A DNA stretch of 64,000 nt from Vallitalea sp. (GTDB taxonomy: Bacteria; Bacillota; Clostridia; Lachnospirales; Vallitaleaceae): the NCBI RefSeq assembly GCF_025211055.1, contig NZ_JAOARO010000023.1, positions 1-64,000 of the forward strand. Reading direction: 5' to 3'. The position numbers and the translations under genes were made by a program. Under the pieces are notes generated by a model. That model was given only the letters and a program-made list of their open reading frames with translations, searched no databases and was not told the DNA's origin. The first letter of the stretch is position 1; every line of letters starts with the position of its first letter. Positions 49,147-58,789 of this stretch are shown in pieces.

Positions 49147-49650
49147 TCAGTATAGTTAAACTAGATTTTCTTTATTGAGATTCTAAAAACGGTGATACGT
49201 TTATGGAATAGAAAGTGACTATGTCACGATAATTATAGGATTATACATTGAAGAAAAAACATGACAACAATGTATAATATATATAACTTTTGTTAAAAAT
49301 CTAAAAAAGTATTGCATATAATATTAAGATAGTATATAATTACTAATTGTGATATTATGCACAAAATTAGGGTTGAAATTATAAAATAACCTTAATGATT
49401 AATTATGAATTACATTTTTGAGATTGTCATAATGATAGTTTTAAAAAGTAAGATATAAGCGGCTGAGTAATGACTCACCAGGATGTGTTGTTCTAGTAAG
49501 TTATTACACAAATTAAAAATGATCATTAAATGATTCTCACTAAGTCATTTAATATTGTGAAAAAATATGTTGGGATAATATTATCTAATATTTCACCGCA
49601 TTAGATTATTATTCATTCCTTATCTTAAAAAACGGAGGTGTGAAGTACAC
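49147..49650 (+). other. Long gap with the rpsM promoter and leader
   Basis: 504 bases without a gene. It holds GTGAC-TAT-GTCAC (49215-49227), an 8-bp inverted repeat ATACATTG/CAATGTAT (near 49244-49276), the promoter at 49312, and a roughly 300-base leader with the hairpin TGAGT-AATG-ACTCA in its GC-rich segment (49458-49490). Leaders of S13-alpha operons are known S4 targets in some bacteria, but no published structure is recognisable here. Confidence 0.45.
49312..49340 (+). promoter_or_regulatory. Promoter of rpsM-rpsK-rpsD
   Basis: TTGCAT, 17 bases, TATAAT, the same -35 variant as the S10 operon promoter. It lies 311 bases before rpsM. Confidence 0.72.
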
Positions 49651-50019
49651 ATGGCTCGTATTGCTGGTGTTGATTTACCAAGAGAAAAGCGTGTAGAAAT
49701 TGGTCTAACATATATTTATGGTATTGGTAGAGCAAGCTCTAATCGTATATTAAAAGAAGCAGGTATTAATCCCGATACAAGAGTAAGAGACTTGACAGAC
49801 GACGAATCAGCTAAGATTCGTGAGATTATAGATAATTCTCAATTGGTTGAAGGGGATCTTAGAAGAGAAAGAGCATTAAACATCAAACGTTTAATGGAAA
49901 TAGGATGTTATCGTGGTATTCGTCATAGAAGAGGTCTTCCTGTTAGAGGACAAAAGACTAAAACGAATGCTAGAACAAGAAAAGGACCAAAAAGAACAGT
50001 AGCTAATAAGAAAAAATAA
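49651..50019 (+). CDS. rpsM: 30S ribosomal protein S13
   Basis: 122 residues with [20 protein letters not shown] and [21 protein letters not shown]13 forms inter-subunit bridges from the small-subunit head. ACGGAGGTGTG precedes the ATG. It opens the alpha cluster. Confidence 0.97.
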   Translation: MARIAGVDLPREKRVEIGLTYIYGIGRASSNRILKEAGINPDTRVRDLTDDESAKIREIIDNSQLVEGDLRRERALNIKRLMEIGCYRGIRHRRGLPVRGQKTKTNARTRKGPKRTVANKKK

Positions 50020-50040
50020 CCCATAAGGGAGGTTTGATTA

Positions 50041-50436
50041 ATGGCAAAGAAAGTGTCCAAAAGAGGGACCAAAAAGCGTGTGAAAAAGCATATTGAACGT
50101 GGACAAGCGCATATCAAATCAACATTTAATAATACAATTGTTACGTTAACAGATACTCAAGGAAATGCAATTTCATGGGCAAGTGCTGGAGGACTTGGAT
50201 TTAGAGGTTCAAGAAAATCTACACCATATGCTGCTCAAATGGCAGCTGACACTGCTGCAAAAGCAGCAATGATACATGGTTTAAAAATAGTTGAAGTAAT
50301 GGTTAAAGGACCAGGTTCAGGAAGAGAAGCTGCTATTAGAGCACTTCAAGCTGCTGGACTTGAGGTTACAAGTATAAAAGACGTAACACCAGTACCACAT
50401 AATGGTTGTCGTCCACCAAAACGTAGAAGAGTATAA
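50041..50436 (+). CDS. rpsK: 30S ribosomal protein S11
   Basis: 131 residues with [20 protein letters not shown] and the ending [14 protein letters not shown]11 is in the platform near the E-site codon. GGGAGGTTTG precedes the ATG, 21 bases after rpsM. Confidence 0.97.
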   Translation: MAKKVSKRGTKKRVKKHIERGQAHIKSTFNNTIVTLTDTQGNAISWASAGGLGFRGSRKSTPYAAQMAADTAAKAAMIHGLKIVEVMVKGPGSGREAAIRALQAAGLEVTSIKDVTPVPHNGCRPPKRRRV

Positions 50437-50464
50437 TTCAATCGGCTAGGAGGTGTAATAAAAA

Positions 50465-51091
50465 ATGGCAAGATATAGAGGTGCAGTATGCAGACTTTGC
50501 CGTAGAGAAGGTGAAAAACTATTCTTAAAAGGTGAAAGATGTTATACAGGAAAATGTGCTATAGATCGTAGACCTTATGCTCCAGGAGATCACGGTAAAA
50601 GACGTACAAAGATTTCTGAGTATGGTTTACAGTTAAGACAAAAACAGAAAGCAAAAAGAATCTATGGTGTTTTAGAAACACAATTTAGAAATTACTTTGC
50701 AGATGCTGATAAAAGAAAAGGTATTACAGGTGAAAACTTACTTATAATCCTTGAAACTAGATTAGATAATGTTGTATATAGAGCTGGTCTTGGTCGTTCA
50801 AGAACTGAAGCAAGACAAGTGGTTAGACATAATCATATTACAGTAAATGGTAAAAAAGTTAACATCCCTTCATATCAAGTTAGACCAGGAGATGTTATTG
50901 AAGTTAAAGAAAAATCATTAAGCATCCAAAGATTTAAGGATATTGTAGAAACTACAAGTTCAAGAATTGTCCCAGAATGGATAGATGCTGATATAGAAAA
51001 CAAGACAGTGAAAGTTGTTTCTGTTCCAACTAGAGAACAAATCGATACTAATATCGAAGAAACACTAATTGTCGAGTTATATTCAAAATAA
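50465..51091 (+). CDS. rpsD: 30S ribosomal protein S4, zinc-binding form
   Basis: 208 residues. The N-terminus carries C9-x2-C12-x13-C26-x4-C31 ([26 protein letters not shown]), the zinc site of C+ S4, followed by the S4 RNA-binding domain ([20 protein letters not shown]). S4 starts 30S assembly and is the usual alpha-operon repressor. AGGAGGTG precedes the ATG. Confidence 0.97.
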   Translation: MARYRGAVCRLCRREGEKLFLKGERCYTGKCAIDRRPYAPGDHGKRRTKISEYGLQLRQKQKAKRIYGVLETQFRNYFADADKRKGITGENLLIILETRLDNVVYRAGLGRSRTEARQVVRHNHITVNGKKVNIPSYQVRPGDVIEVKEKSLSIQRFKDIVETTSSRIVPEWIDADIENKTVKVVSVPTREQIDTNIEETLIVELYSK

Positions 51092-51223
51092 TAATATATA
51101 GGTATATAGAATCTATATTAGTAATTTATTTAACTTATAAGTCAAGTAAAATGTGTGCACAAAAATTGACTTGATGTTTACTACCCTCAGAGCATGGACA
51201 TAGCGCTCCCAGCGCTTCAAGTC

Positions 51224-51268
51224 TACATAGGAAAAAAGGTATTTATAAAAACTATAAATCCTATGGTA
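51224..51268 (+). other. Hairpins in the rpsD-rpoA gap
   Basis: ATTTATA-AAAAC-TATAAAT is enclosed by CATAGG and CCTATG, which gives a two-part stem 28 bases before the rpoA start. Further upstream lie AAGTCAA/TTGACTT (near 51140-51173) and the GC-rich AGCGCT-CCC-AGCGCT (near 51201). The 204-base gap thus looks structured, but none matches a class known to me. Confidence 0.5.
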
Positions 51269-51295
51269 AAATAAAGGAAAAAGGAGGGTCATTGA

Positions 51296-52255
51296 ATGTT
51301 TGATTTTGAAAAACCAAAAATAGATATCGTTGAAATAACTGAGGATAACAGATATGGTCGTTTTGTTATAGAACCTCTAGAAAGAGGTTACGGAACTACT
51401 TTAGGTAATTCACTTCGTAGAATTATGTTGTCATCACTACCTGGTGCTTCTATAAGTAGCGTTAAGATTGAAGGGGTATTGCATGAATTTTCCTCAATAC
51501 CAGGTGTTAAAGAAGATGTTACTGAAGTTATTATGAATCTTAAGCACTTAGCTATTAAGAATAATAGTGATAGTCCAGAGCCAAAAGTGGCATATATAGA
51601 GTTTGAAGGTGAAGGTGTCGTAACAGCTGCGGATATTCAAGCTGATCCTGATATTGAAATCATAAACCCTGATTTACCAATTGCTACACTTAGCGGTGGA
51701 GCTGACAGTAAATTATTCATGGAACTTACTATTACAAAAGGTAGAGGTTACATTAGTGCTGACAAAAACAAATCAGAAGATCAACCAATAGGAGTTATTC
51801 CAGTTGACTCTATATATACACCTGTAGAAAGAGTTAATCTTATAGTTGAAAATACTCGTGTTGGTCAAATTACTGATTATGATAAATTAACTTTAGAAGT
51901 TTGGACAAACGGAACATTATCTCCTGATGAATCTGTTAGTTTAGCAGCTAAAGTACTTAGCGAACATCTTAATCTTTTTATTGACCTATCAGAAAACGCT
52001 AAGAATGCTGAAGTAATGGTTGAAAAAGAAGATGATGAAAAAGAGAAAGTTCTAGAAATGAGTATTGATGAATTAGAACTATCTGTACGTTCATATAACT
52101 GCTTGAAGAGAGCGGGTATTAATACTGTTGAAGAACTTACCAATAGAACATCTGAAGATATGATGAAAGTACGTAATCTTGGTCGTAAATCTTTAGAAGA
52201 AGTATTGGCAAAATTAAAAGAATTAGGGTTATCTCTAAAACCTAGTGATGAGTAA
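51296..52255 (+). CDS. rpoA: DNA-directed RNA polymerase subunit alpha
   Basis: 319 residues. The N-terminal assembly domain has [20 protein letters not shown] and [19 protein letters not shown]; the C-terminal domain binds UP elements and activators ([40 protein letters not shown]). AAGGAGGG precedes the ATG. Size and order are standard. Confidence 0.98.
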   Translation: MFDFEKPKIDIVEITEDNRYGRFVIEPLERGYGTTLGNSLRRIMLSSLPGASISSVKIEGVLHEFSSIPGVKEDVTEVIMNLKHLAIKNNSDSPEPKVAYIEFEGEGVVTAADIQADPDIEIINPDLPIATLSGGADSKLFMELTITKGRGYISADKNKSEDQPIGVIPVDSIYTPVERVNLIVENTRVGQITDYDKLTLEVWTNGTLSPDESVSLAAKVLSEHLNLFIDLSENAKNAEVMVEKEDDEKEKVLEMSIDELELSVRSYNCLKRAGINTVEELTNRTSEDMMKVRNLGRKSLEEVLAKLKELGLSLKPSDE

Positions 52256-52309
52256 TACTAATTAAGTCTTATAGATTATAACATCTGGAAAAAAGGAGGT
52301 TAAGCAGAA

Positions 52310-52846
52310 ATGGCAGGATATAGAAAGCTTGGCAGAACTTCTTCACAAAGAAAAGCATTACTAAGAAACCAAGTAACTAATTTGATTTATCATGGACAAA
52401 TTAGAACAACAGTTAGTAAAGCTAAAGAAGTTCGTAAAATTACTGAAAAATTAATAGCATTATCCGTAAAGGAAAAAGATAATTATGAAACAGTAACTGT
52501 AACTCAAAAAGTACCTAAGAAAACTGCTGATGGAAAAAGAGTTAAGACAGTAGTAGATGGCAAAAAAGTTACTGAATTTGAAAATATCGAAAAAACTATT
52601 AAAAAAGATAGTGCTACTAGATTACACGCACGTAGACAAATACTTAAGGTTTTATACCCAGTAAAAGAAGTGCCTGTAAAGAATGCTGGTAAAAAAGCAA
52701 ACACTAAACAAGTTAACTTAGTAGATAAGTTATTTGATGAGATTGCTCCAAAGTATTCTGATAGAAATGGTGGATATACAAGAATTATTAAAATAGGACC
52801 TCGTAGAGGTGACGGTGCAGAAGAAGTAATTATTGAATTAGTGTAA
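52310..52846 (+). CDS. rplQ: 50S ribosomal protein L17, extended form
   Basis: 178 residues against about 115-130 in most bacteria. The core is intact: [20 protein letters not shown], then LHARRQ (105-110) and the C-terminal [19 protein letters not shown]. The extra length is an insertion of about 45-50 residues before LHARRQ (about 53-103, basic and repeat-like, [15 protein letters not shown]) and a shorter one near 116-134. I associate this extended form with Lachnospirales-type clostridia. L17 lies near the tunnel exit on the solvent side. A strong terminator follows. Confidence 0.95.
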   Translation: MAGYRKLGRTSSQRKALLRNQVTNLIYHGQIRTTVSKAKEVRKITEKLIALSVKEKDNYETVTVTQKVPKKTADGKRVKTVVDGKKVTEFENIEKTIKKDSATRLHARRQILKVLYPVKEVPVKNAGKKANTKQVNLVDKLFDEIAPKYSDRNGGYTRIIKIGPRRGDGAEEVIIELV

Positions 52847-52868
52847 TTTTGCATTAGTAAATAATATA

Positions 52869-52904
52869 GGGATTAAGGCATATTTGCACTTAATCCCTTA
52901 TTTG
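52869..52904 (+). terminator. Terminator after rplQ
   Basis: GGGATTAAG (52869-52877) pairs with CTTAATCCC (52889-52897), extended by GCA/TGC across a one-base bulge, and is followed by TTATTTG. It closes the alpha cluster. Confidence 0.85.
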
Positions 52905-52931
52905 TAATTAAATATAAATTAATTAAATATG

Positions 52932-52960
52932 TTGAGTTTTAAGATAGGGTAATATATACT
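52932..52960 (+). promoter_or_regulatory. Candidate promoter of the ecf module
   Basis: TTGAGT, 17 bases, TATACT. If used, it gives a leader of about 245 bases before ecfA1. The rest of the 364-base gap (52847-53210) is AT-rich; I see no riboswitch or small gene in it. Confidence 0.45.
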
Positions 52961-53210
52961 ATTATAAGTATTCAATTTCTATACTACCTATATTTCTACA
53001 ATACTGATTATAAAGTGAGATATATAAGTTGAATTTAATAATTACTATAGACGTAGATGTTTAGTTCTATTAGGTTTATAAAATCAAGGGAACTATATTG
53101 AACTTATTAAAATGAGTGTATAGATGTTTATATTTAATATACAGAAAATTGATGTTTATAATAGTCTATATTACTTAACAATGATAATATAGCAACAGGT
53201 GGTGTAACAA

Positions 53211-54062
53211 ATGGAAATGATTAAATCAAAAGGTTTAGTATATGAATATCATACCCATAATGATATGGGTGAAATAGAAGAATTAAACATAGCACTTGAC
53301 CATGTGGATATAGATATCAATAAAGGAGAATTCATAGCCATACTAGGACATAATGGTTCAGGGAAATCTACTATGGCAAAGCATTTAAATGCCCTTTTAA
53401 CCCCAACAGAAGGTACTCTATGGGTAAAGGGTATGGATACAAAAAAAGAAGACGATATATGGCACATAAGGCAAACGGCAGGAATGGTATTTCAGAACCC
53501 TGATAATCAGATAATTGCTACTGTAGTAGAAGAAGATGTAGCCTTTGGACCAGAGAATCTAGGAATAGAGTCAGGGAAAATAAGAAAAAGAGTAGATAGT
53601 GCATTGGATACTGTAGGGATGCAAGCATATAGTACCCATTCACCTAATAAACTATCAGGTGGACAAAAGCAGAGAATAGCTATTGCTGGAGTTTTAGCTA
53701 TGAAACCTGAATGTATTATATTAGATGAACCTACTGCAATGCTAGATCCTTCTGGACGAAAAGAAGTAATAGAAACTGTTCAAGAATTAAACAAACATGA
53801 AAATATAACAATTATTCTTATTACACATTATATGGAAGAGGCTATAGAAGCAGATAGAGTATATGTAATGGATGAAGGTAAGATAGCATTACAAGGAACT
53901 CCAGATGAAGTTTTTACGCAGGTAGAGCAGATGAAGACATTAGGACTTGATGTTCCACAAGTAACAGAACTAACTTACATGCTTAAAAAAAATAATATTA
54001 ATATACCAGCAAATATTCTTAATGTAAAGGAAATGGTTGATGCACTATGTCAATTAAAATAG
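53211..54062 (+). CDS. ecfA1: Energy-coupling factor transporter ATPase 1
   Basis: 283 residues, an ABC ATPase with Walker [10 protein letters not shown] (46-54), LSGGQ (148-152) and Walker B IILDEP (169-174). It is one of the paired ATPases that energise several vitamin- or metal-binding S components through EcfT. No S component is encoded here, so this is a shared (group II) module. The ATG follows GGTGGTG. It overlaps ecfA2 by 16 bases. Confidence 0.95.
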   Translation: MEMIKSKGLVYEYHTHNDMGEIEELNIALDHVDIDINKGEFIAILGHNGSGKSTMAKHLNALLTPTEGTLWVKGMDTKKEDDIWHIRQTAGMVFQNPDNQIIATVVEEDVAFGPENLGIESGKIRKRVDSALDTVGMQAYSTHSPNKLSGGQKQRIAIAGVLAMKPECIILDEPTAMLDPSGRKEVIETVQELNKHENITIILITHYMEEAIEADRVYVMDEGKIALQGTPDEVFTQVEQMKTLGLDVPQVTELTYMLKKNNINIPANILNVKEMVDALCQLK

Positions 54063-54907
54063 ATAACTTAACATATGTTTATAGTCAAAATACACCTTTT
54101 GAAAAAAAAGCTATTGATAATGTATCTCTAGAAATAAAAGATGGTGAATTTGTAGGTCTTATCGGACATACAGGTTCTGGTAAATCTACATTAATTCAAC
54201 ATTTCAATGGATTATTAAAACCTACTAGTGGAAATGTATATGTTAATAATATAGATATATATAGTAAAGAAAAGCCTTTGCGAGAAATAAGACAAAAAGT
54301 AGGACTAGTGTTCCAGTATCCAGAACATCAATTATTTGAAATGAGTGTTTATAAAGATGTTGCTTTTGGACCTACTAACATGGGGCTAGAAAAAGAAGAA
54401 ATCGATAAAAGAATCAAAGAAGCAATAAGTATTGTAGGATTAGGAGAAGAAACCTATGAAAAATCCCCTTTTGAATTATCAGGAGGTCAAAAAAGAAGAG
54501 TAGCTATAGCTGGTGTTCTAGCCATGAAACCAGATGTACTAATTCTAGATGAACCAACAGCTGGTCTTGACCCTAGAGGTAGAGATGAGATACTTGATGA
54601 GATATCTAAGTTACATAAAGAACTAGGTATAACTGTCATTCTAGTATCACATAGTATGGAAGATGTAGGTAAATACGTTGAACGTATTATCGTGATGGAT
54701 AAAGGCAAAGTACGATATGATGACATACCGAAGAAAGTATTTAATCATATTGAAGAATTGGAATCAATGGGGCTTGGTGTACCCCAAGTAACCTACTTAA
54801 TGAAAGAACTTAAGAACAAAGGTTTTCTTGTTACCAATGAAGTAACTACAATACAAGAAGCATACGATGAGATAATGAATGCTATTAGTAAGGATGTGAA
54901 AATATGA
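54047..54907 (+). CDS. ecfA2: Energy-coupling factor transporter ATPase 2
   Basis: 286 residues with Walker [10 protein letters not shown] (40-48), the family motif [15 protein letters not shown] (144-148) and LILDEP. It forms a heterodimer with EcfA1. It overlaps both neighbours (16 bases with ecfA1, ATGA with ecfT), so the three subunits are made in fixed ratio. Confidence 0.95.
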   Translation: MSIKIDNLTYVYSQNTPFEKKAIDNVSLEIKDGEFVGLIGHTGSGKSTLIQHFNGLLKPTSGNVYVNNIDIYSKEKPLREIRQKVGLVFQYPEHQLFEMSVYKDVAFGPTNMGLEKEEIDKRIKEAISIVGLGEETYEKSPFELSGGQKRRVAIAGVLAMKPDVLILDEPTAGLDPRGRDEILDEISKLHKELGITVILVSHSMEDVGKYVERIIVMDKGKVRYDDIPKKVFNHIEELESMGLGVPQVTYLMKELKNKGFLVTNEVTTIQEAYDEIMNAISKDVKI

Positions 54908-55695
54908 TTCGAGACATAACCATTGGTCAATACTATCCTGCTAATTCTTATATACACGAATTAGATCCAAGAATGAAATTATTAGGAACCCTTACTTTTA
55001 TTATTTCCTTGTTCATTGCGAATAATGTTTGGGGATATATTGTAGCATTTGTATATCTAGGAACAGTAATAATAATATCAAAAGTACCCTTAAAATTTAT
55101 GTTAAAGGGGTTAAAAGCAATATTTATTATAATTATTTTAACAGTTATACTGAATTTGTTTTTTACTCCTGGAGAAGAAAAACTCTTTAATATAGGAAGT
55201 GTTGTAGTATATAAGGAAGGACTGTATTTTGCAGCGTTAATGGCTATTAGACTTATTTTTCTAATAATTGGTTCTTCAATACTTACTCTTACTACTTCAC
55301 CAATACAACTTACAGATGGTATTGAATACTCATTGAATCCATTAAAAAAAATAAAAGTACCAGCACATGAAATAGCTATGATGATGACTATAGCATTAAG
55401 GTTCATACCTATTTTATTAGAAGAGACTGATAAAATAATGAAGGCTCAGATGGCTAGAGGAGCTGACTTCGAATCAGGAGGTATTGTAAAAAGAGCTAAA
55501 AGTCTTATTCCATTGCTTGTACCATTATTTATATCTGCGTTTAGAAGAGCAGATGATCTAGCATTAGCCATGGAAGCTAGATGTTATAGAGGTGGAGAAG
55601 GACGAACAAGGATGAAACAACTAAAGTATACCAAATATGATCTAGTTGCATTGATTGTATTGGTAGTTTACATTACTATACTTATCATTCTTTAA
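54904..55695 (+). CDS. ecfT: Energy-coupling factor transporter transmembrane protein EcfT
   Basis: 263 residues with several membrane helices ([20 protein letters not shown] onward) and the two coupling-helix motifs with A-R-G (AQMARGADF and [10 protein letters not shown]) that contact the ATPases. EcfT links EcfA1/A2 to the substrate-binding S components in the membrane. The start overlaps the ecfA2 stop. Confidence 0.95.
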   Translation: MIRDITIGQYYPANSYIHELDPRMKLLGTLTFIISLFIANNVWGYIVAFVYLGTVIIISKVPLKFMLKGLKAIFIIIILTVILNLFFTPGEEKLFNIGSVVVYKEGLYFAALMAIRLIFLIIGSSILTLTTSPIQLTDGIEYSLNPLKKIKVPAHEIAMMMTIALRFIPILLEETDKIMKAQMARGADFESGGIVKRAKSLIPLLVPLFISAFRRADDLALAMEARCYRGGEGRTRMKQLKYTKYDLVALIVLVVYITILIIL

Positions 55696-55736
55696 TAAGT
55701 ATGGTAATATTATAAAACAACTTGAAGGTGAAGATA

Positions 55737-56474
55737 ATGGGCAATATTATGCTAGTAGTAGCTTATGATGGAACAAAATATTGTGGATGGCAGGTTCAAA
55801 AAAATGCGATTACTATTGAACAAAAGATTTATGAAGCTTGTCAGAAATTGTTTTCCCGGGAAATAAAAATAGTCGGTGCAAGCAGAACCGACACAGGTGT
55901 TCATGCATTAGGTCAAATTGTTGTATTAAAAGTAGAAACATCAATACCTATAAATAAGATACCTTATGCAATAAATGCTTATTTGCCCGAGGATATAGTA
56001 ATAAGAGATGCAAAATTGGTTACTAGTAGTTTCCATCCAAGATATAATGCAAAAAATAAAACATATGAGTATAAAATATACAACTCTAGATTTCCATTGC
56101 CCCAACATAATAGGTATGCTCATTTTTATCATAAATCTTTAGACATAGATAAGATGAAAAAAGCAGCCAGGTATTTTATAGGTGAACATGATTTCAAAGC
56201 TTTTTGTTCAACGGGAAGCAGCGTTAAAAGTACTGTCAGAGAAATCTATAAATGTGTAGTTACCGTTGAGGATGAAATGATTGTCATTAGTATTAATGGA
56301 AATGGCTTTTTATACAATATGGTTAGAATTATTGCAGGAACATTAATAGATGTAGGAAGAGGAAAGATTGAGCCCGATTATATTATAGATATTATAGACT
56401 CAAAAGATAGAAGTAAAGCAGGGGCTACTGCTCCAGCTAAAGGATTAACGCTAATAATGATTAACTATGATTAG
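55737..56474 (+). CDS. truA: tRNA pseudouridine synthase A
   Basis: 245 residues with VVAYDGTKYCGWQ near the start and the catalytic RTDTGVHA (50-57, nucleophile D52). It makes pseudouridine at positions 38-40 of the tRNA anticodon arm. I use ATG 55737 behind GAAGGTGA; a TTG at 55722 is in frame but overlaps that site. truA after ecfT is a conserved Firmicutes order. Confidence 0.95.
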   Translation: MGNIMLVVAYDGTKYCGWQVQKNAITIEQKIYEACQKLFSREIKIVGASRTDTGVHALGQIVVLKVETSIPINKIPYAINAYLPEDIVIRDAKLVTSSFHPRYNAKNKTYEYKIYNSRFPLPQHNRYAHFYHKSLDIDKMKKAARYFIGEHDFKAFCSTGSSVKSTVREIYKCVVTVEDEMIVISINGNGFLYNMVRIIAGTLIDVGRGKIEPDYIIDIIDSKDRSKAGATAPAKGLTLIMINYD

Positions 56475-56496
56475 ATCATGAAAGGAGGAAGTTACT

Positions 56497-57642
56497 GTGA
56501 AACAAAAATTATTATTTGTAATAGCAACGATACTCTGTTTTGGATTATTTACAAGTAGTGTACAAGCAACTGACTCAACTCAGGAATATGATGAGGAAGT
56601 ATATAAAGAAGAAATAATACCAGGTAAAGTTATTGCAATTATAAAAGATGAATATGAAACCTTAGAGACATCAGGTGGAGATTATATACAAAAAGTACAA
56701 GTGTTGAAGGTAAAACTAACTAGAGGAAAAGAAAAAGGAAAATTAATAGAAGTATACAATACGGTAGACGGCATAATGGCTAATAGTTTTGATGCAAAAG
56801 TTGGAGACGAGCTGTATGTTGGTATTGAACGTGATGAAGAAGGAAATATACTACAAGGTCACATAACTAATGTTAAGAGGGACAAGTATCTAATCTATCT
56901 AGTTATAGCATTTATATTATTGACCATTATTGTGGGTGGAGTGAAAGGTGTTAAGACACTATTTACATTAGGTATTACTATCGTAGGTGTTTATTATATG
57001 CTAAGAGGTATAATAAACGGTCAGAATCCAGTTGTGACATCTATATTAGTATCTATTGTAGTTACGATTATAACTATGTTAATTATAGGTGGGTTCAATA
57101 AAAAAGCTATAGCTGCTATAGCAGGAACCTTATCAGGTGTCATAATAGCAGGAACCATATCACTTGTAATTGGATACTATGCTAATTTATCTGGACTTGA
57201 GACATCAGAATCACAGATGCTCTTGTACTCTACAGAATCAATGCATCTTGATTTTAAAGGAATATTGTTTGCTAGTATTCTACTTGGTACCTTAGGTGCT
57301 GTAATGGATGTTTGTATGTCCATATCTTCATCAATAAAAGAGTTAAAAGATAATAATCCTTTAATGACTGTTGGACAATTATTTAAATCAGGCATGAATA
57401 TAGGTAAAGACGTAATGGGTACTATGTCAAATACTCTGATTTTGGCTTATGCAGGTACATCAATGTGTTTAATGCTGTTATTTATGGTAAATGATATGAC
57501 CTTAGTTGATATAGTTAATATGGAATTGATCTCCACAGAAATAGTTAGAGCTTTAGCTGGTACAATAGGTCTTATTATATCTATTCCTATAACAGCTATA
57601 GTTGCAGCTCTTATGGCTAAAGGGGATTATAATAAAGTATAA
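56497..57642 (+). CDS. YibE/F family membrane protein
   Basis: 381 residues: signal peptide (cleavage probably after VQA at 24), an extracellular strand-rich domain to about residue 125, then seven to eight hydrophobic helices. The helical part matches the YibE/F family (GILFASILLGTLGAVMDVCM and GTMSNTLILAYAGTSMCLML). The function of the family is not established. The GTG start follows AAAGGAGGAAG, 22 bases after truA, so it may be co-transcribed. Confidence 0.85.
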   Translation: MKQKLLFVIATILCFGLFTSSVQATDSTQEYDEEVYKEEIIPGKVIAIIKDEYETLETSGGDYIQKVQVLKVKLTRGKEKGKLIEVYNTVDGIMANSFDAKVGDELYVGIERDEEGNILQGHITNVKRDKYLIYLVIAFILLTIIVGGVKGVKTLFTLGITIVGVYYMLRGIINGQNPVVTSILVSIVVTIITMLIIGGFNKKAIAAIAGTLSGVIIAGTISLVIGYYANLSGLETSESQMLLYSTESMHLDFKGILFASILLGTLGAVMDVCMSISSSIKELKDNNPLMTVGQLFKSGMNIGKDVMGTMSNTLILAYAGTSMCLMLLFMVNDMTLVDIVNMELISTEIVRALAGTIGLIISIPITAIVAALMAKGDYNKV

Positions 57643-57660
57643 ACCATATAAAATGATGTT

Positions 57661-57733
57661 TTATCCACAATTACGAATATGAATATATAACAATTGTGGA
57701 TAAATATAAAAAAACGTATAAAAATGTGGATAT
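57661..57733. promoter_or_regulatory. Cluster of DnaA-box-like sequences
   Basis: TTATCCACA at 57661-57669 and its inverted copy at 57695-57703 (TGTGGATAA) match the DnaA-box consensus exactly, and TGTGGATAT at 57725-57733 matches at 8 of 9. The first two also lie in a perfect 12-bp inverted repeat, TTATCCACAATT/AATTGTGGATAA, that could instead be a transcript-end hairpin. The boxes stand just upstream of the rplM promoter. Confidence 0.5.
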
Positions 57734-57748
57734 TTTTCTTCAAAGCAC

Positions 57749-57777
57749 TTGACACGCTAGGTTGGATGTACTATAAT
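57749..57777 (+). promoter_or_regulatory. Consensus promoter of rplM-rpsI
   Basis: TTGACA, exactly 17 bases, TATAAT. It lies 88 bases before rplM and 16 bases after the last DnaA-box-like sequence. Confidence 0.88.
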
Positions 57778-57784
57778 ATTGAAT

Positions 57785-57855
57785 CGTGAGATTGTAAATT
57801 AAAATCCATTAGCCCCGGATTTTGATAATACATGAGAAATCGAACTGAATAAGGA
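57785..57855 (+). promoter_or_regulatory. Probable L13 leader RNA
   Basis: The short leader has AAAATCC (57801-57807) pairing with GGATTTT (57817-57823) around ATTAGCCCC, followed by an AT-rich segment and AAGGAGGG. Leaders before rplM in Firmicutes form the L13 leader class; position and size agree, but I cannot verify the class consensus by eye. Confidence 0.45.
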
Positions 57856-57864
57856 GGGAACTCG

Positions 57865-58299
57865 ATGAAAACCTTTATGCCAAAAGCAGAAGCAGTTGAG
57901 AGAAAATGGTATATAGTAGATGCTGAAGGTCAAACTTTAGGACGTTTATCATCTGAAATAGCAAGAGTACTTATTGGAAAAAACAAGCCTATCTATACAC
58001 CACATGTTGATACTGGTGATAATGTAGTAGTTATCAACGCAGATAAAGTTGTATTAACAGGAAAGAAATTAGACCAAAAATTATACAGATATCATACTGG
58101 ACATCCAGGTGGTTTAAAAGAAATAAAATACAAAGATATGATGAAAAATAAACCTGAAGAAGTAGTTATGCATGCAGTAAAAGGTATGCTTCCTAAGAAC
58201 AAACTTGGAAGAAAAATGCTTAAAAAACTACGTGTATACAGAGGTTCAGAACATAAACATGAAGCTCAAAAACCAGAAGTATTAGAAATCAAAAACTAA
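57865..58299 (+). CDS. rplM: 50S ribosomal protein L13
   Basis: 144 residues with [20 protein letters not shown] and the ending [13 protein letters not shown], including [20 protein letters not shown]13 is an early large-subunit assembly protein. AAGGAGGG precedes the ATG. rpsI follows in the usual pair. Confidence 0.97.
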   Translation: MKTFMPKAEAVERKWYIVDAEGQTLGRLSSEIARVLIGKNKPIYTPHVDTGDNVVVINADKVVLTGKKLDQKLYRYHTGHPGGLKEIKYKDMMKNKPEEVVMHAVKGMLPKNKLGRKMLKKLRVYRGSEHKHEAQKPEVLEIKN

Positions 58300-58327
58300 A
58301 TGATTCGTACTGAAAGGAGGAATACAA

Positions 58328-58720
58328 GTGGCACAATTAAAATATTATGGCACAGGTCGTAGAAAGCATAGTGTTGCTAGAGTATATTTAGTACCTGGAA
58401 CAGGTAAAATTACAATTAATAAAAGAGATATAGATGATTACTGTGGACTTGAAACTTTAAAAGTTACAGTACGCCAACCATTAGAATTAACTCATACAAC
58501 AGATAAATTTGATGTTATAGTTAATGTACATGGTGGTGGATTCACTGGACAAGCTGGTGCTATCCGTCACGGAATCTCAAGAGCTTTATTAAAAGCTGAT
58601 GATGAATTCCGTCCAGCACTTAAAAAAGCAGGTTTCTTAACAAGAGACCCAAGAATGAAAGAAAGAAAGAAATATGGATTAAAGGCTGCAAGACGTGCAC
58701 CTCAATTCTCAAAAAGATAA
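58328..58720 (+). CDS. rpsI: 30S ribosomal protein S9
   Basis: 130 residues with [20 protein letters not shown] and the C-terminal RAPQFSKR, whose final arginine contacts the P-site tRNA. The GTG start follows AAAGGAGG. Confidence 0.97.
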   Translation: MAQLKYYGTGRRKHSVARVYLVPGTGKITINKRDIDDYCGLETLKVTVRQPLELTHTTDKFDVIVNVHGGGFTGQAGAIRHGISRALLKADDEFRPALKKAGFLTRDPRMKERKKYGLKAARRAPQFSKR

Positions 58721-58736
58721 TAAATTCCAAATTCCA

Positions 58737-58775
58737 AAACCCTCAAACAGTTATGTTTGGGGGATTTGTTATATT
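58737..58775 (+). terminator. Terminator after rpsI
   Basis: AACCCTCAAAC pairs with GTTTGGGGG (one G-U pair) around AGTTAT and is followed by ATTTGTT. It closes the rplM-rpsI unit just before the kinase gene. Confidence 0.75.
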
Positions 58776-58789
58776 ATGGGTGATTAATA

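Noticed and set aside
52847..53210. Riboswitch for the ECF transporter
   Set aside because: The gap has no conserved box of the thiamine, cobalamin, FMN or preQ1 type, and shared ECF modules are usually not riboswitch-controlled.
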